64,000 nucleotides of DNA from Pyruvatibacter sp. HU-CL02332 (GCF_040362765.1 NZ_BAABWK010000001.1:1279501-1343500); one strand, 5' to 3'. Numbered from the stretch's first letter, positions 40,051 through 48,688 are shown. Numbers and translations: made by a program. The notes: generated from the letters alone by a model not told the origin.

Positions 40051-40485
40051 ATGCGCAGAAGCGAGACCATTGCCCCGGAATGCGCCCGTATACGGGATAT
40101 CATCGTTACCGACCGGCGCGAACTCACGCCCCTGCTGAGACAGCGCTCAATGCTCAGGCCAACAGTTGACCGGCTGGAGAACGAACTTGACGACATCCAG
40201 CGAACAATCCGGACCGTCCAGAACGTCCGGCTGCCCTACACCGTTTCGCGCACCTGGCTTGGCATTGCCGTAGAATTGATTACCGAGGGCACGCGTGATC
40301 GGGTTCTTGATCGCCTGGCGGCGAGAAAAAACGCCAAGGAATCAGAGTTGCGGGGCCCCAAGTCAAACCTGAGTAGGGTCGAGGCCCGGATCGCCAGCTT
40401 GCAGGCAAACCTCCAGCAGCAGACAGCGCGGTTCCGCGGATTGAGGTGCGATCCCGGCGCCCTGGGTATGTGGACCGTAGGCTAG
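40051..40485 (+). CDS. Small coiled-coil protein of unknown function
   Basis: A 144-residue basic, soluble protein. It is mostly helical, with two coiled-coil-like stretches: RPTVDRLENELDDIQRTIRTVQ and, near the end, SNLSRVEARIASLQANLQQQ. These are separated by a short hydrophobic part. The ATG at 40051 has an AAGGA site. No family recognised. It ends 10 bases before the stop codon of the convergent PIG-L gene, inside the interval bounded by the 99-bp repeats. Whether it is a real gene depends on conservation elsewhere. Confidence 0.5.
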   Translation: MRRSETIAPECARIRDIIVTDRRELTPLLRQRSMLRPTVDRLENELDDIQRTIRTVQNVRLPYTVSRTWLGIAVELITEGTRDRVLDRLAARKNAKESELRGPKSNLSRVEARIASLQANLQQQTARFRGLRCDPGALGMWTVG

Positions 40486-40495
40486 AGGCCGGCCC

Positions 40496-40594
40496 TCACC
40501 GCACCTCTTCGACAAAGTAAAACTCCTTGTCGAAGAAGCTGTAGAGCACGCTGGCGGGGACCTGATAGGTCGCGGCCACATAGTCGCCCTGGCT
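40496..40594. repeat. 99-bp direct repeat, intact copy within the PIG-L gene
   Basis: The 3' end of the PIG-L gene from the stop codon inward, repeated at 38702-38800 (offset 1794, 97 of 99 identical). Similarity fades in the next 13 bases. Confidence 0.92.
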
Positions 40595-41326
40595 TTCGTG
40601 GATGTCCCAGCCGCGCAGTTTGGCGTCGGCATTGCTGGGCATGGCGTGGGTCGGGTCCGGCTGGTTCTCCGCCACAAAGTCCCCGCGCTCACCGCCCAGG
40701 CGCTGCATGACGCCGCGCGGCATCAGCGTGTAGGCGATGTGTTTGGGCCCCTGATAGACGTGAATGCCGTCGAACTGGCGCACGGCATGTTGGGCCGCCA
40801 GACCAATGCGCATGTGGTCACGATGGCCCGTCGCGCCGGATTCCGGCCAGAACGTGACCACCAAGTCCGGCTCAAAGCGATGAAACGCCTTGGTGATTTC
40901 TGCCGCCAGCGACAGGAACGGCACGTCGCGTTCCAGCGCCCCGTCCGGCATCGGCCACACTTCGTGGGCATCAATGCCCAGCGCATAGCTGTTCTTGAGG
41001 GCCTCCGCCATCCGGATGATGCCCAGGTGCTGCTGGTGCACGATCTTGGGCATTTGCGTGCCCGCTTCTCCGCGCGTGGCGGTGATCATGCCCAGGTCGG
41101 CCCCTTCGGCCTTGGCCGCCACCAGCAGACCGGCCACCAGCTGCTCATCGTCGGGATGCGCAAAAATCGCCATCACCCGCTTGGCGCCCAGCTCCTGCGT
41201 CAGCGACGACACATGTTGGACGCCCGGCTCCTCGAACAGGGAATCCAGCCAGATCACGCCCACCATGCTGGCCAGCAGCGCAATTCCGCCGATAACCGCG
41301 CCAACGCGCCCCAGAAGCTTGAGCAT
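40496..41326 (-). CDS. PIG-L family deacetylase with N-terminal membrane anchor
   Basis: A 276-residue zinc hydrolase of the LmbE/PIG-L family, whose members remove acetyl groups from GlcNAc-containing substrates. The metal motif AHPDDE is at 56-61 and the second part, ATGHRDH, at about 165-171, so catalysis should be intact. A hydrophobic helix at 7-28 anchors it, placing the catalytic domain probably outside the cytoplasm. Its last 33 codons, including the stop, are duplicated at 38702. It is divergent from dapF. Substrate unknown. Confidence 0.88.
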   Translation of the reverse strand: MLKLLGRVGAVIGGIALLASMVGVIWLDSLFEEPGVQHVSSLTQELGAKRVMAIFAHPDDEQLVAGLLVAAKAEGADLGMITATRGEAGTQMPKIVHQQHLGIIRMAEALKNSYALGIDAHEVWPMPDGALERDVPFLSLAAEITKAFHRFEPDLVVTFWPESGATGHRDHMRIGLAAQHAVRQFDGIHVYQGPKHIAYTLMPRGVMQRLGGERGDFVAENQPDPTHAMPSNADAKLRGWDIHESQGDYVAATYQVPASVLYSFFDKEFYFVEEVR

Positions 41327-41412
41327 GCAACCTCTCCCGATTTCACGGGTCTGCTATTCGGACCCTGCCGTGTTTCTGGCATTTCACCGCCAAAAGCGCC
41401 ATATAGGCGCCC

Positions 41413-42264
41413 ATGAACGTGCAGTTTCACAAGATGAACGGCCTCGGCAACGAGATCGTGGTGATCGACGCCCGCGACGGGGGCTTTGCCCTCGACGCCG
41501 ATGCTGCACGCCTGATCGGCAATCCCTCAACCGGCCCCGGCTGTGACCAGATCATGGTCATTGAACCGGGAAGGAAGGGTGCCGACGTCTGGACGTCCAT
41601 CTGGAACAATTCCGGTGAGGAAGTGGAAGCCTGCGGCAATGGCGCCCGCTGTGTTGCCGCCTATCTGTTCAAGCAGAGCGGCGCGACCCAGCTCTCCATG
41701 GGCACCCTAGGCGGAACCATCGTCGCGACAGATGCCGGCGACGGCAACATCACCATCGACATGGGGACGCCGCGCTTTGACTGGCAGGACATTCCCCTGT
41801 CCGAAGAAATCCGCGACACCCGCGCCATCGAATTGCAGATCGGCCCCATCGATGACCCGATCCTCCATTCGCCCTCCGTCGCCAATGTGGGCAACCCGCA
41901 CGCCATCTTCTGGGTGAAGGACGCAGACGCCTATGATCTGGAAAAGATCGGGCCGATGCTCGAGAACCATCCGATCTTTCCTGAGCGTGCCAACATCTCG
42001 CTGGCACAGGTGATCGACGACAAGACGATCCGCACCCGCGTCTGGGAACGCGGCGCCGGGGCAACCCGCGCCTGTGGCACGGCTGCCTGCGCCATCGGCG
42101 TCAGCGCCGCACGCACCGGCCGCACGGGCCGCGATGTCATGGTGCATCTGCCCGGCGGCCCCCTGCGCATCCAGTGGCGCGAGGCCGACGACCACATCCT
42201 GATGACCGGCCCCGCCGAGTTTGAATTTTCGGGCGACATCAATCTGTCCGGGAGCGGGTCATGA
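41413..42264 (+). CDS. dapF: Diaminopimelate epimerase
   Basis: Converts LL- to meso-diaminopimelate for peptidoglycan and lysine. The 283-residue protein has both catalytic cysteines: ACGNGARCVA in the N-terminal half and RACGTAACA in the C-terminal half. Start HKMNGLGNEIVVID is typical. First gene of dapF-mtaB-ftsY-yciB; its stop overlaps the mtaB start as ATGA. Confidence 0.97.
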   Translation: MNVQFHKMNGLGNEIVVIDARDGGFALDADAARLIGNPSTGPGCDQIMVIEPGRKGADVWTSIWNNSGEEVEACGNGARCVAAYLFKQSGATQLSMGTLGGTIVATDAGDGNITIDMGTPRFDWQDIPLSEEIRDTRAIELQIGPIDDPILHSPSVANVGNPHAIFWVKDADAYDLEKIGPMLENHPIFPERANISLAQVIDDKTIRTRVWERGAGATRACGTAACAIGVSAARTGRTGRDVMVHLPGGPLRIQWREADDHILMTGPAEFEFSGDINLSGSGS

Positions 42265-43523
42265 GCGCGCCAGAAATTGTCACCTTCGGCTGCCGCCTCA
42301 ACGCCTATGAGAGCGAGGTCATGCGCGACCACGCCCGCGCCGGCGGCATCGACAACGCCATCATCTTCAACACCTGCGCTGTCACCGGCGAAGCCGTGCG
42401 TCAGGCCCGTCAGGCCATCCGCAAGGCACGGCGCGATCATCCGGATGCGGAAATTATCGTTACCGGATGCGCGGCCCAGATCGAGCCGGACACATTCGCC
42501 AACATGCCCGAAGTGTCGCGCATCGTCGGCAACGCGGAAAAGACAAAGGCTGAAACCTTCCTCAAGGGCTCCAACGCCCCGCGTGTCGCCGTGGCGGACA
42601 TCATGGAGGTGCGCGAAACCGCAGGGCATCTCATCGCAGGCTTTGAAGCCCGCGCCCGCGCCTTTGTGGAAGTGCAAAACGGCTGTGACCACCGCTGCAC
42701 CTTCTGCGTCATCCCCTATGGACGCGGCAACTCGCGCTCGGTCGCTGCTGGCGAAGTCGTCACCCAGATCCGTCAGCTGGTTGAAAACGGCACCCAGGAA
42801 ATTGTCCTTACCGGCGTTGACCTGACCTCATGGGGTGGTGACCTGCCCGGCACGCCGCCGCTGGGCAATCTCGTGCAGCGCATCCTGAAGCTGGTGCCTG
42901 AGCTGCCACGCCTGCGCCTGTCGTCCATTGATTCAATCGAGGCAGACCCGGACCTGATGCGCGCCATAGCGGACGAAGAACGCCTGATGCCGCATCTGCA
43001 CCTGTCCCTGCAGCACGGCCACGACATGATCCTCAAGCGCATGAAGCGCCGCCACTCGCGCGCTGATGCCATTGCCTTTTGTAACGAAGCCCGCCGCCTG
43101 CGCCCGGAGATCGCGTTCGGTGCCGACATCATGGCCGGTTTCCCGACCGAAACAGACGAGATGCATACCGCCAATCTGTCGCTGATTGACGCATGCGGCC
43201 TCACCCATGTGCATGTCTTCCCCTACTCACCGCGCCCCATGACCCCCGCCGCCAAGATGCCGCCGGTGGATGGCCCGACCATCAAGGCCCGTGCCGCAGA
43301 GTTGCGGGCCCGGGGCACACAGGCCCTTGCCGCAAGCCTCGACACCCATGTCGGGCACAGTGTCCGCCTCCTCGCCGAACGGGAAACCGAGGGGCATACG
43401 GATGATTTTGCCTCCATCCGCCTCACCCATGCGGTGACGCCGGGCAGCATCATCGAAGCGCAGGTGACCGGCCGGGACGGCACAACCCTTATCGCAACAC
43501 CAAAAGTGTCCGCCGCCGCATGA
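42261..43523 (+). CDS. mtaB: tRNA t6A37 methylthiotransferase MtaB
   Basis: Adds a methylthio group to t6A37 of tRNAs reading ANN codons. The 420-residue protein has the three N-terminal cluster cysteines (TFGCRLNAYES, NTCAVTG, TGCAAQIEP), the radical-SAM CDHRCTFC for the second cluster, and a C-terminal TRAM-like domain. Overlaps both neighbours by 4 bases (ATGA), so translation is coupled along the operon. Confidence 0.95.
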   Translation: MSAPEIVTFGCRLNAYESEVMRDHARAGGIDNAIIFNTCAVTGEAVRQARQAIRKARRDHPDAEIIVTGCAAQIEPDTFANMPEVSRIVGNAEKTKAETFLKGSNAPRVAVADIMEVRETAGHLIAGFEARARAFVEVQNGCDHRCTFCVIPYGRGNSRSVAAGEVVTQIRQLVENGTQEIVLTGVDLTSWGGDLPGTPPLGNLVQRILKLVPELPRLRLSSIDSIEADPDLMRAIADEERLMPHLHLSLQHGHDMILKRMKRRHSRADAIAFCNEARRLRPEIAFGADIMAGFPTETDEMHTANLSLIDACGLTHVHVFPYSPRPMTPAAKMPPVDGPTIKARAAELRARGTQALAASLDTHVGHSVRLLAERETEGHTDDFASIRLTHAVTPGSIIEAQVTGRDGTTLIATPKVSAAA

Positions 43524-44554
43524 CCAACACCCCCCGCATTATCGACCTTGGCGCCAACGCGCCTGCACAACCAGACGAGCCCGAAAAGAAAGGCCTCTTC
43601 AAACGCCTGCGCGAAGGGTTGAGCCGCTCAACGTCGAGCATGACCACTGGCATTGCGTCCGTGTTCACCAAGCGCAAACTCGACGGCACCACCATTGAAG
43701 AGCTCGAAGACCTGTTGATCCAGGCCGACCTCGGCGTCGAGACCGCCACCGCCATCACGGATGCCGTGAGCGATGGTCGCTACGACAAGGAAGTGGATGA
43801 GGCGGAAGTCCGCAACATCGTCGCCAGTGAAGTGGCCAAGGTACTTGAGCCGGTAGAGGCTCCGCTGCTGCTGGACGGCACCCACAAACCGCACATCATT
43901 CTGGTCGTCGGCGTCAACGGCGCGGGCAAGACGACGACAATCGGCAAACTAGCCAAGAAGATGTCCGCCGCCGGAAAGTCTGTGGTGCTCGGCGCAGGCG
44001 ATACCTTCCGCGCGGCTGCCATCGACCAGCTGAAGATCTGGGGGGACCGCATTGGCGCCCCCGTCGTTGCCCACGCTGTCGGCGCGGATTCAGCGGGTCT
44101 TGCCTTCGACACCATCACCAAGGCTGAAGAAGTGGGCGCCGACATCGCCATGATCGATACCGCCGGTCGGCTTCAGAACAAGACCGAGCTGATGTCCGAG
44201 CTGGAAAAGGTCGTGCGCGTCATCAAGAAGCGCGATGAAACAGCTCCCCATTCGGTTTTGCTGGTGCTCGATGCCACCACCGGCCAGAACGCCATCAACC
44301 AGGTTGAAGTCTTCACCAAGGCTGTTGGTGTCACCGGGCTGGTCATGACCAAGCTCGACGGTACCGCCCGTGGCGGCATTCTCGTTGCTATCGCCAAAAA
44401 GTCTGGCCTGCCCGTTCACGCAATTGGGGTTGGCGAAGGCGAAGATGATCTGCAACCCTTCATCGCCCGCAACTTTGCCCAGGCCATTGCCGGTCTAGAT
44501 GATAGTCAGGCACAGCCAGACGCTGACACAGCCACATCCGAAAGCACCTCATGA
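43520..44554 (+). CDS. ftsY: Signal recognition particle receptor FtsY
   Basis: The membrane-associated SRP receptor GTPase that pairs with Ffh. The 344-residue protein has a short charged N-terminal part, an NG domain with GVNGAGKTTTIGKLA, DTFRAAAIDQL, DTAGRLQNK and TKLDGTARGG, and lacks the long acidic A domain of E. coli FtsY. The C-terminus is acidic and Ser/Thr-rich. Coupled by ATGA to mtaB and yciB. Confidence 0.97.
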   Translation: MTNTPRIIDLGANAPAQPDEPEKKGLFKRLREGLSRSTSSMTTGIASVFTKRKLDGTTIEELEDLLIQADLGVETATAITDAVSDGRYDKEVDEAEVRNIVASEVAKVLEPVEAPLLLDGTHKPHIILVVGVNGAGKTTTIGKLAKKMSAAGKSVVLGAGDTFRAAAIDQLKIWGDRIGAPVVAHAVGADSAGLAFDTITKAEEVGADIAMIDTAGRLQNKTELMSELEKVVRVIKKRDETAPHSVLLVLDATTGQNAINQVEVFTKAVGVTGLVMTKLDGTARGGILVAIAKKSGLPVHAIGVGEGEDDLQPFIARNFAQAIAGLDDSQAQPDADTATSESTS

Positions 44555-45174
44555 GCGACGCCGCCGTCAAAAAAGAACCCCTCAGCCCGACCGTCCGCCT
44601 GCTGATCGAGATCGGGCCGCTGGCGGTGTTCTTCATCGCCAACTGGCGGTTTGATATTTTTACGGCCACCGGCGCTTTCATGGTTGCCATTACGGCATCC
44701 CTTGCCGCGTCATGGATACTGGCCCGCCACATCGCCACCATGCCGCTAGTGACCGGTGTCTTCGTCCTCGTGTTTGGTGCCCTGACGCTCTATCTGAACG
44801 ATGATCTGTTCATCAAGGTGAAGCCAACGCTGGTGAACGGGCTGTTCGCCGCAATCCTGTTCAGCGGTCTTTTCTTTGGCAAATCGCTGCTGAAGATCGT
44901 GTTCGACGGCACGTTCCGCCTGACCCCGGAAGGCTGGCGCAAGCTCACCTGGCGCTGGGCCTTCTTCTTCGTGTTCCTGGCCATCCTCAACGAGATCGTC
45001 TGGCGCAACTTCTCAACCGACTTCTGGGTCAGCTTCAAGGTCTTCGGCAACATGCCCATCACCATGGTGTTCGCCGTTGCCCAAGTCGGCCTGCTGCAGA
45101 AATACGCCCTGCCGGAACCCAAAACGGAAGCCGAACTCGAAGCCGAAGCCGAGCGCCAGAACGAAACGCTGTAG
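44551..45174 (+). CDS. yciB: Inner membrane septation-type protein YciB/IspA
   Basis: A 207-residue integral membrane protein with five to six helices. Family marks are IEIGPLAVFFIAN near the start, KPTLVNGLFA in the middle, and LNEIVWRNFSTDFWVSFKVFG towards the end. In E. coli YciB affects envelope synthesis and the membrane; the septation name comes from Shigella IspA. Last gene of the dapF operon. It ends with a charged Glu-rich tail. The paired palindromes after it may end transcription. Confidence 0.92.
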   Translation: MSDAAVKKEPLSPTVRLLIEIGPLAVFFIANWRFDIFTATGAFMVAITASLAASWILARHIATMPLVTGVFVLVFGALTLYLNDDLFIKVKPTLVNGLFAAILFSGLFFGKSLLKIVFDGTFRLTPEGWRKLTWRWAFFFVFLAILNEIVWRNFSTDFWVSFKVFGNMPITMVFAVAQVGLLQKYALPEPKTEAELEAEAERQNETL

Positions 45175-45205
45175 GCCACCACTTTCAACAAACACCCCCC
45201 CGCGC

Positions 45206-45339
45206 CCCCGGACTTGATCCGGGGCCTACTCGCCTTGGCCACAGCCAACACATCACATGTTGGGTGAGGCGCGTGCCGTCAGACCTTATCAACGCCAATA
45301 CTCAACGCGCTGAGAGTGGCCCCAGGATCAAGTCCGGGG
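45206..45339. repeat. Second pair of inverted CTTGA-type palindromes
   Basis: CCCCGGACTTGATCCGGGG (45206-45224) and, 95 bases on, the inverted relative CCCCAGGATCAAGTCCGGGG (45320-45339). The arrangement copies the pair at 25806-25868: two opposite copies between convergent genes, here yciB and the DUF2332 gene. Confidence 0.75.
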
Positions 45340-45360
45340 ATACGGACGGCGCTGCATTAC

Positions 45361-46494
45361 CTAGTTAAAATTCTGCACCAGTTCCGGACTGTCCAGACGC
45401 CGCCCCTTGTCCCAGCCCAGCCAGCCGATCTGCGTGCCGTGGGGATGGGAGTCCGCCAGGACGCGCGCATCGCATGTGCCATCGCCGCGCCACAGGGCCA
45501 ACGCCACCTGCATGGGCTTGTTGTTGGTTTCGGGCTCAAGCCGCAACCATGCCACGGGCGTCTCCGGCGTCGCAGCCTCACCCGCCTTCACAATGGCCGC
45601 ATAGGCCCGGTCCTGAACATCCTTGGGCATGTACTGCCACATGACCGAATGCAGGACGCATCTTACCTGCCCCGGCACGGCCGGACTTCCCAGCACGTCT
45701 TCAAGCCACGCATCGGCTGACGCATCTTCCACGACCGGCCTGACGTCCTGCGCAATGGCAATCGCCGCATCCAGCCGCGCGAGACGCTCCGGCATATCCG
45801 TCCAGATATAGGACCGCACCTTGAGGGCATTGTCCGGGTTGAGAATGTCAATCGGCGTGGCATCACATGCGCGCCGTGCGGCAATCGTCAAAGGCGCGTC
45901 CACCGGCGGCGTTAATGGAAGTGTCCAATCCGGCGTCATGCGGCAGTCGGACGTATCATCCCCCCATGTTGCCGACCCGAATGTGTAGTGAAACCGGTCA
46001 AGCCCCTGCAACAGCCCTGCGCTCGCGCCCAGTTCAAATGTCGCCACCGGCATCTGCACCAGCCGGGCAAGTTCCAGCAGCCCCGGCACAAGCGAGCCGG
46101 ACCGCGCCACTTCGTTGGTCTGGGGTGGCTGGGTGACATAGTCAGTGGTGAAGGCTGTGTGCGCGGCAAACGCCTCGAGGAGGTGTTTCCAGACGCCATC
46201 CGCCACACCATCACCACCACAGGAGGGGTAGTGCCGGGCAAGCACTGGCACATCTCCACTCAGCGCAAGCGCATGCGCACAACCCAGGAACCTTAGGGGC
46301 AGAACATCTGCTGCCACATAGGCCGCTGTGGACCCGTCCCACCACGGCATGTATGTCGCGACGATATCGTCTCCTGCTTCAAACGCATCCGCTGCCTGTT
46401 CAAGCAGGGCAGCTGAAAAAGGCGATCCAAGCAAATGGCAAAACTCTGCCTGTTTGCGAAAACCAACTGCGAAAGCCTCAAGACGGTCACTCAT
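45361..46494 (-). CDS. DUF2332 family protein
   Basis: A 377-residue protein of the DUF2332 family: QAEFCHLLGSPFSAALLEQAAD at the start, ELGASAGLLQGLDRF in the middle (a glycine-rich motif that looks like a SAM-binding ELGAGxG loop) and VLHSVMWQYMP towards the end. The motif suggests a methyltransferase-like fold, but no activity is known to me. ATG at 46494 with a GGAGCG site. It is 97 bases downstream of the NUDIX gene on the same strand. Confidence 0.82.
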   Translation of the reverse strand: MSDRLEAFAVGFRKQAEFCHLLGSPFSAALLEQAADAFEAGDDIVATYMPWWDGSTAAYVAADVLPLRFLGCAHALALSGDVPVLARHYPSCGGDGVADGVWKHLLEAFAAHTAFTTDYVTQPPQTNEVARSGSLVPGLLELARLVQMPVATFELGASAGLLQGLDRFHYTFGSATWGDDTSDCRMTPDWTLPLTPPVDAPLTIAARRACDATPIDILNPDNALKVRSYIWTDMPERLARLDAAIAIAQDVRPVVEDASADAWLEDVLGSPAVPGQVRCVLHSVMWQYMPKDVQDRAYAAIVKAGEAATPETPVAWLRLEPETNNKPMQVALALWRGDGTCDARVLADSHPHGTQIGWLGWDKGRRLDSPELVQNFN

Positions 46495-46591
46495 GCGACG
46501 CTCCGTTATGAACCCCACCAATCGAGGGCGGGCGAACGGTGCGGGCTAACCATGCGCCAAGGGAAGCCCATTGACGCAAGGCTGATATCCG

Positions 46592-47260
46592 TCAGTCAGG
46601 CTTGCCACCGGCATCAACAGGATTGGTGAAAGGGGCAAAAACCGGCGTTTGCGCAACTTCCTGAAACTGCGTCAGCGCCCAGCGCACACTTGGAAAAGCC
46701 AGGTCATCCCAGGGAATGTCTTCCTTGCGGAACAACGCCACTTCCAGACTTTCCTCACCTACATCAATGTCAGGAGATAGCAGGGTTGCCTTGTACATCA
46801 GCTGCACCTGAGAGATATGCGCCAGGGAATAGACCGCCAGCAGAGCATCAATGCGAATGTCCGCACACGCTTCTTCAAACGCTTCGCGCCGGGCGCCGGC
46901 TTCCGTTGTTTCCCCGTTCTCCAGATAGCCCGCCGGCAGCGTCCAGAACCCTTTACGCGGCTCAATGGCACGACGGCACATCAGATACCGCACCTCGCCA
47001 TCTTCCGCCCCCCCTTCTGGATCACGCCAGGTCACGACAGACCCCACAACAATCTTGGGGTTTGTGTAGTGAATGTAGCCACAGTCGTTGCACACATGCC
47101 GCGCATGGGTATCCCCATCGGGAACCCGCAACGTGAATGCGTGTTTGTCATCTATCGAGCGCGGCAGCAAAGCCGCATTACGTTCCGCATCCGACACAAC
47201 AGGCTGCGCGGGATCAGGTGTCTTGGTTGATTTGGTCACGATGGAATTGGCACTCCGCAT
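46592..47260 (-). CDS. NUDIX hydrolase with short zinc-ribbon-like segment
   Basis: A 222-residue protein. A half zinc ribbon HVCNDCGYIHYTNPKIV precedes the NUDIX domain, as in many ADP-ribose or ADP-sugar type NUDIX proteins. The NUDIX box reads GYLENGETTEAGARREAFEEACADI, with the usual Gly near its end replaced by Cys; the metal-binding glutamates are present. It should hydrolyse a nucleoside diphosphate linked to another group. The start at 47260 lacks a strong ribosome site. Confidence 0.85.
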   Translation of the reverse strand: MRSANSIVTKSTKTPDPAQPVVSDAERNAALLPRSIDDKHAFTLRVPDGDTHARHVCNDCGYIHYTNPKIVVGSVVTWRDPEGGAEDGEVRYLMCRRAIEPRKGFWTLPAGYLENGETTEAGARREAFEEACADIRIDALLAVYSLAHISQVQLMYKATLLSPDIDVGEESLEVALFRKEDIPWDDLAFPSVRWALTQFQEVAQTPVFAPFTNPVDAGGKPD

Positions 47261-47655
47261 GCGGATTGTTGCAGGCCGTCGCAGCTACGCAATGCAGCCG
47301 GGCTTAAACGGTAAAATTAGATCATGTTGCTGATTGAGCCAGCGCAAAACTGCATGCAATTCGGCATCGAATTACGCCCATGCTCTTGCGTCCCATTCTG
47401 AATGGTGCACTGTTAGCGTGTTGGAAAACTTTGTGCGGTCTAACGCACCAACTTGTTCTGCGCTCAACGTCATTGAAATTACGCGACGCAAATTGGACGC
47501 AAAGACAAAATACGTATGTACCCGGACGACATTTGAAATACCCGCGCCACGCCGCCTCGATCCCCGATCGCAAGCCTCATTGCAGGTGAGCAGTCCGAGG
47601 CGGACATATTCCCAAGGCGCGGACTCGGCAACAGAAGACAAAGGAAGCAAGCACC
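47261..47655. other. Divergent intergenic region before the MarR-histone-tail gene
   Basis: Nearly 400 bases, less GC-rich than its flanks, with no gene I can support. Promoters for the NUDIX gene and for the MarR-like gene should lie here; an AAGGAAG ribosome site closes it at 47640-47648. Confidence 0.4.
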
Positions 47656-48303
47656 ATGGCCAAGAAGCTAGACCTCGAACAATCCCCCGGACATCTGCTC
47701 CGCCGCGCGACGCAGTTTGCGCAGGACCTCTTCACCAAGGAAGTTGGCGCTGGCGGTCTGACCGCGCGTCAGTTTGCCGTGCTCGTCACTGTTGAACGCG
47801 ACGAAGGCCTGAGCCAGACGGATCTTGTAAAGCAGACAGGTATCGACCGTTCGACGCTGGCAGACATGATCAGCCGGATGATTTCCCGCGGACTTCTGCA
47901 GCGCAAGCGCACCAAGACGGACCGTCGCGCGAACTCCGTGAACCTCACAGCAGCCGGTCGCCGGGCCCTGAACGCCACCATGCCTCAGGCCGTGCGTGCT
48001 GAAAAAATGGTGATGGATGCCCTGAGCCCCAAGCAGCGTGAAAACCTGTTTGAAATTCTCGGCGTCATCGCCAATCTCGGCAACGATGCCATGGAAGCCG
48101 TCAGCGCCGCCACAGGCCGCAAACCTGCCGCCAAGAAAAAGACAGCAGCCAAAAAGAAAACCGCTGCGAAGAAGAAAGCAGCGCCCAAGCGCAAGGCAGC
48201 CGCCAAGAAAACAACGGCCAAAAAGAAAACCGCCGCAAAGAAGAAGGCTGCGCCCAAGCGCAAGACAGCTGCCAAGAAGAAGACAGCAGCCAAACGCCGC
48301 TAG
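47656..48303 (+). CDS. MarR-family regulator fused to a histone H1-like lysine-rich tail
   Basis: A 215-residue protein. Residues 1-145 are a MarR-type winged helix: ARQFAVLVTVERDEGLSQTDLVKQTGIDRSTLADMISRMISRGLLQR, then RRANSVNLTAAGRRAL. The remaining 60 residues consist almost only of Lys, Ala, Arg, Pro and Thr in repeated AAKKK/APKRK units, as in bacterial histone H1-like proteins. The tail should bind DNA without sequence specificity. A MarR domain combined with it suggests either tight, wide DNA binding or a nucleoid-organising role. Preceded by a good ribosome site. Confidence 0.88.
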   Translation: MAKKLDLEQSPGHLLRRATQFAQDLFTKEVGAGGLTARQFAVLVTVERDEGLSQTDLVKQTGIDRSTLADMISRMISRGLLQRKRTKTDRRANSVNLTAAGRRALNATMPQAVRAEKMVMDALSPKQRENLFEILGVIANLGNDAMEAVSAATGRKPAAKKKTAAKKKTAAKKKAAPKRKAAAKKTTAKKKTAAKKKAAPKRKTAAKKKTAAKRR

Positions 48304-48328
48304 TCATCTGATCTCGCCTCAGCGGGAC

Positions 48329-48688
48329 CTAAATTTGAATATCAAGATTGGTGCCGGGGCGCGTAGTGCGTGTCCCGGCATTTTGCTGGGCGTCCCTCAA
48401 GGGAGCTTCGCGGGTAAAATCACGGGCCAAATCTCGGGCCTGCGTATCTTCCGCATCACGCCGCTCGTCCGCACGCGTCTCGTTTTTCCGGGCATCCACA
48501 GTGCGCGTTTCAAAGCGTGCCTGTTCGGCCTTGCGGGCTTCTGCTGAGATTTCCACCTGAACCGCATTGCTGCTGCCCCGCGCCGCCAGTTTTTCCACCG
48601 GCGGAGGCGTATAGGCGCGCGCATTTTTGGGCGCAGCATAAGTCTGCGCCTGTGCGGCAATCAGCGATGAGGTAATGGGCAAAGCCAT
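48329..48688 (-). CDS. Small unknown protein, disordered and charged
   Basis: A 119-residue protein, rich in Ala, Arg, Glu and Thr, with a short hydrophobic start (ALPITSSLIAAQAQTYA) and a mid segment VQVEISAEARKAEQARFETR. Mostly helical or disordered. No family recognised. Start uncertain: ATG at 48688, or TTG at 48700 that lies close to GAGGA. It is convergent with the MarR-like gene. Coding status is likely but not secure. Confidence 0.5.
   Translation of the reverse strand: MALPITSSLIAAQAQTYAAPKNARAYTPPPVEKLAARGSSNAVQVEISAEARKAEQARFETRTVDARKNETRADERRDAEDTQARDLARDFTREAPLRDAQQNAGTRTTRPGTNLDIQI

Noticed and set aside
38829-40196. Longer version of the unknown membrane-anchored protein starting at 40196
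   Set aside because: The extra part runs through the divergent gene at 40051 and has no hydrophobic signal; the GTG at 39959 with a GGGGA site gives a clean anchor.
40496-41326. PIG-L gene as a broken gene because of the 3' duplication
   Set aside because: Both metal motifs, the anchor and the full C-terminus are intact; only the copy at 38702 is a fragment.
47985-48293. A frame opposite the MarR tail that looks like a Phe/Ala membrane protein
   Set aside because: It is the antisense of lysine/alanine codons; the repeated pattern follows from the tail on the other strand.
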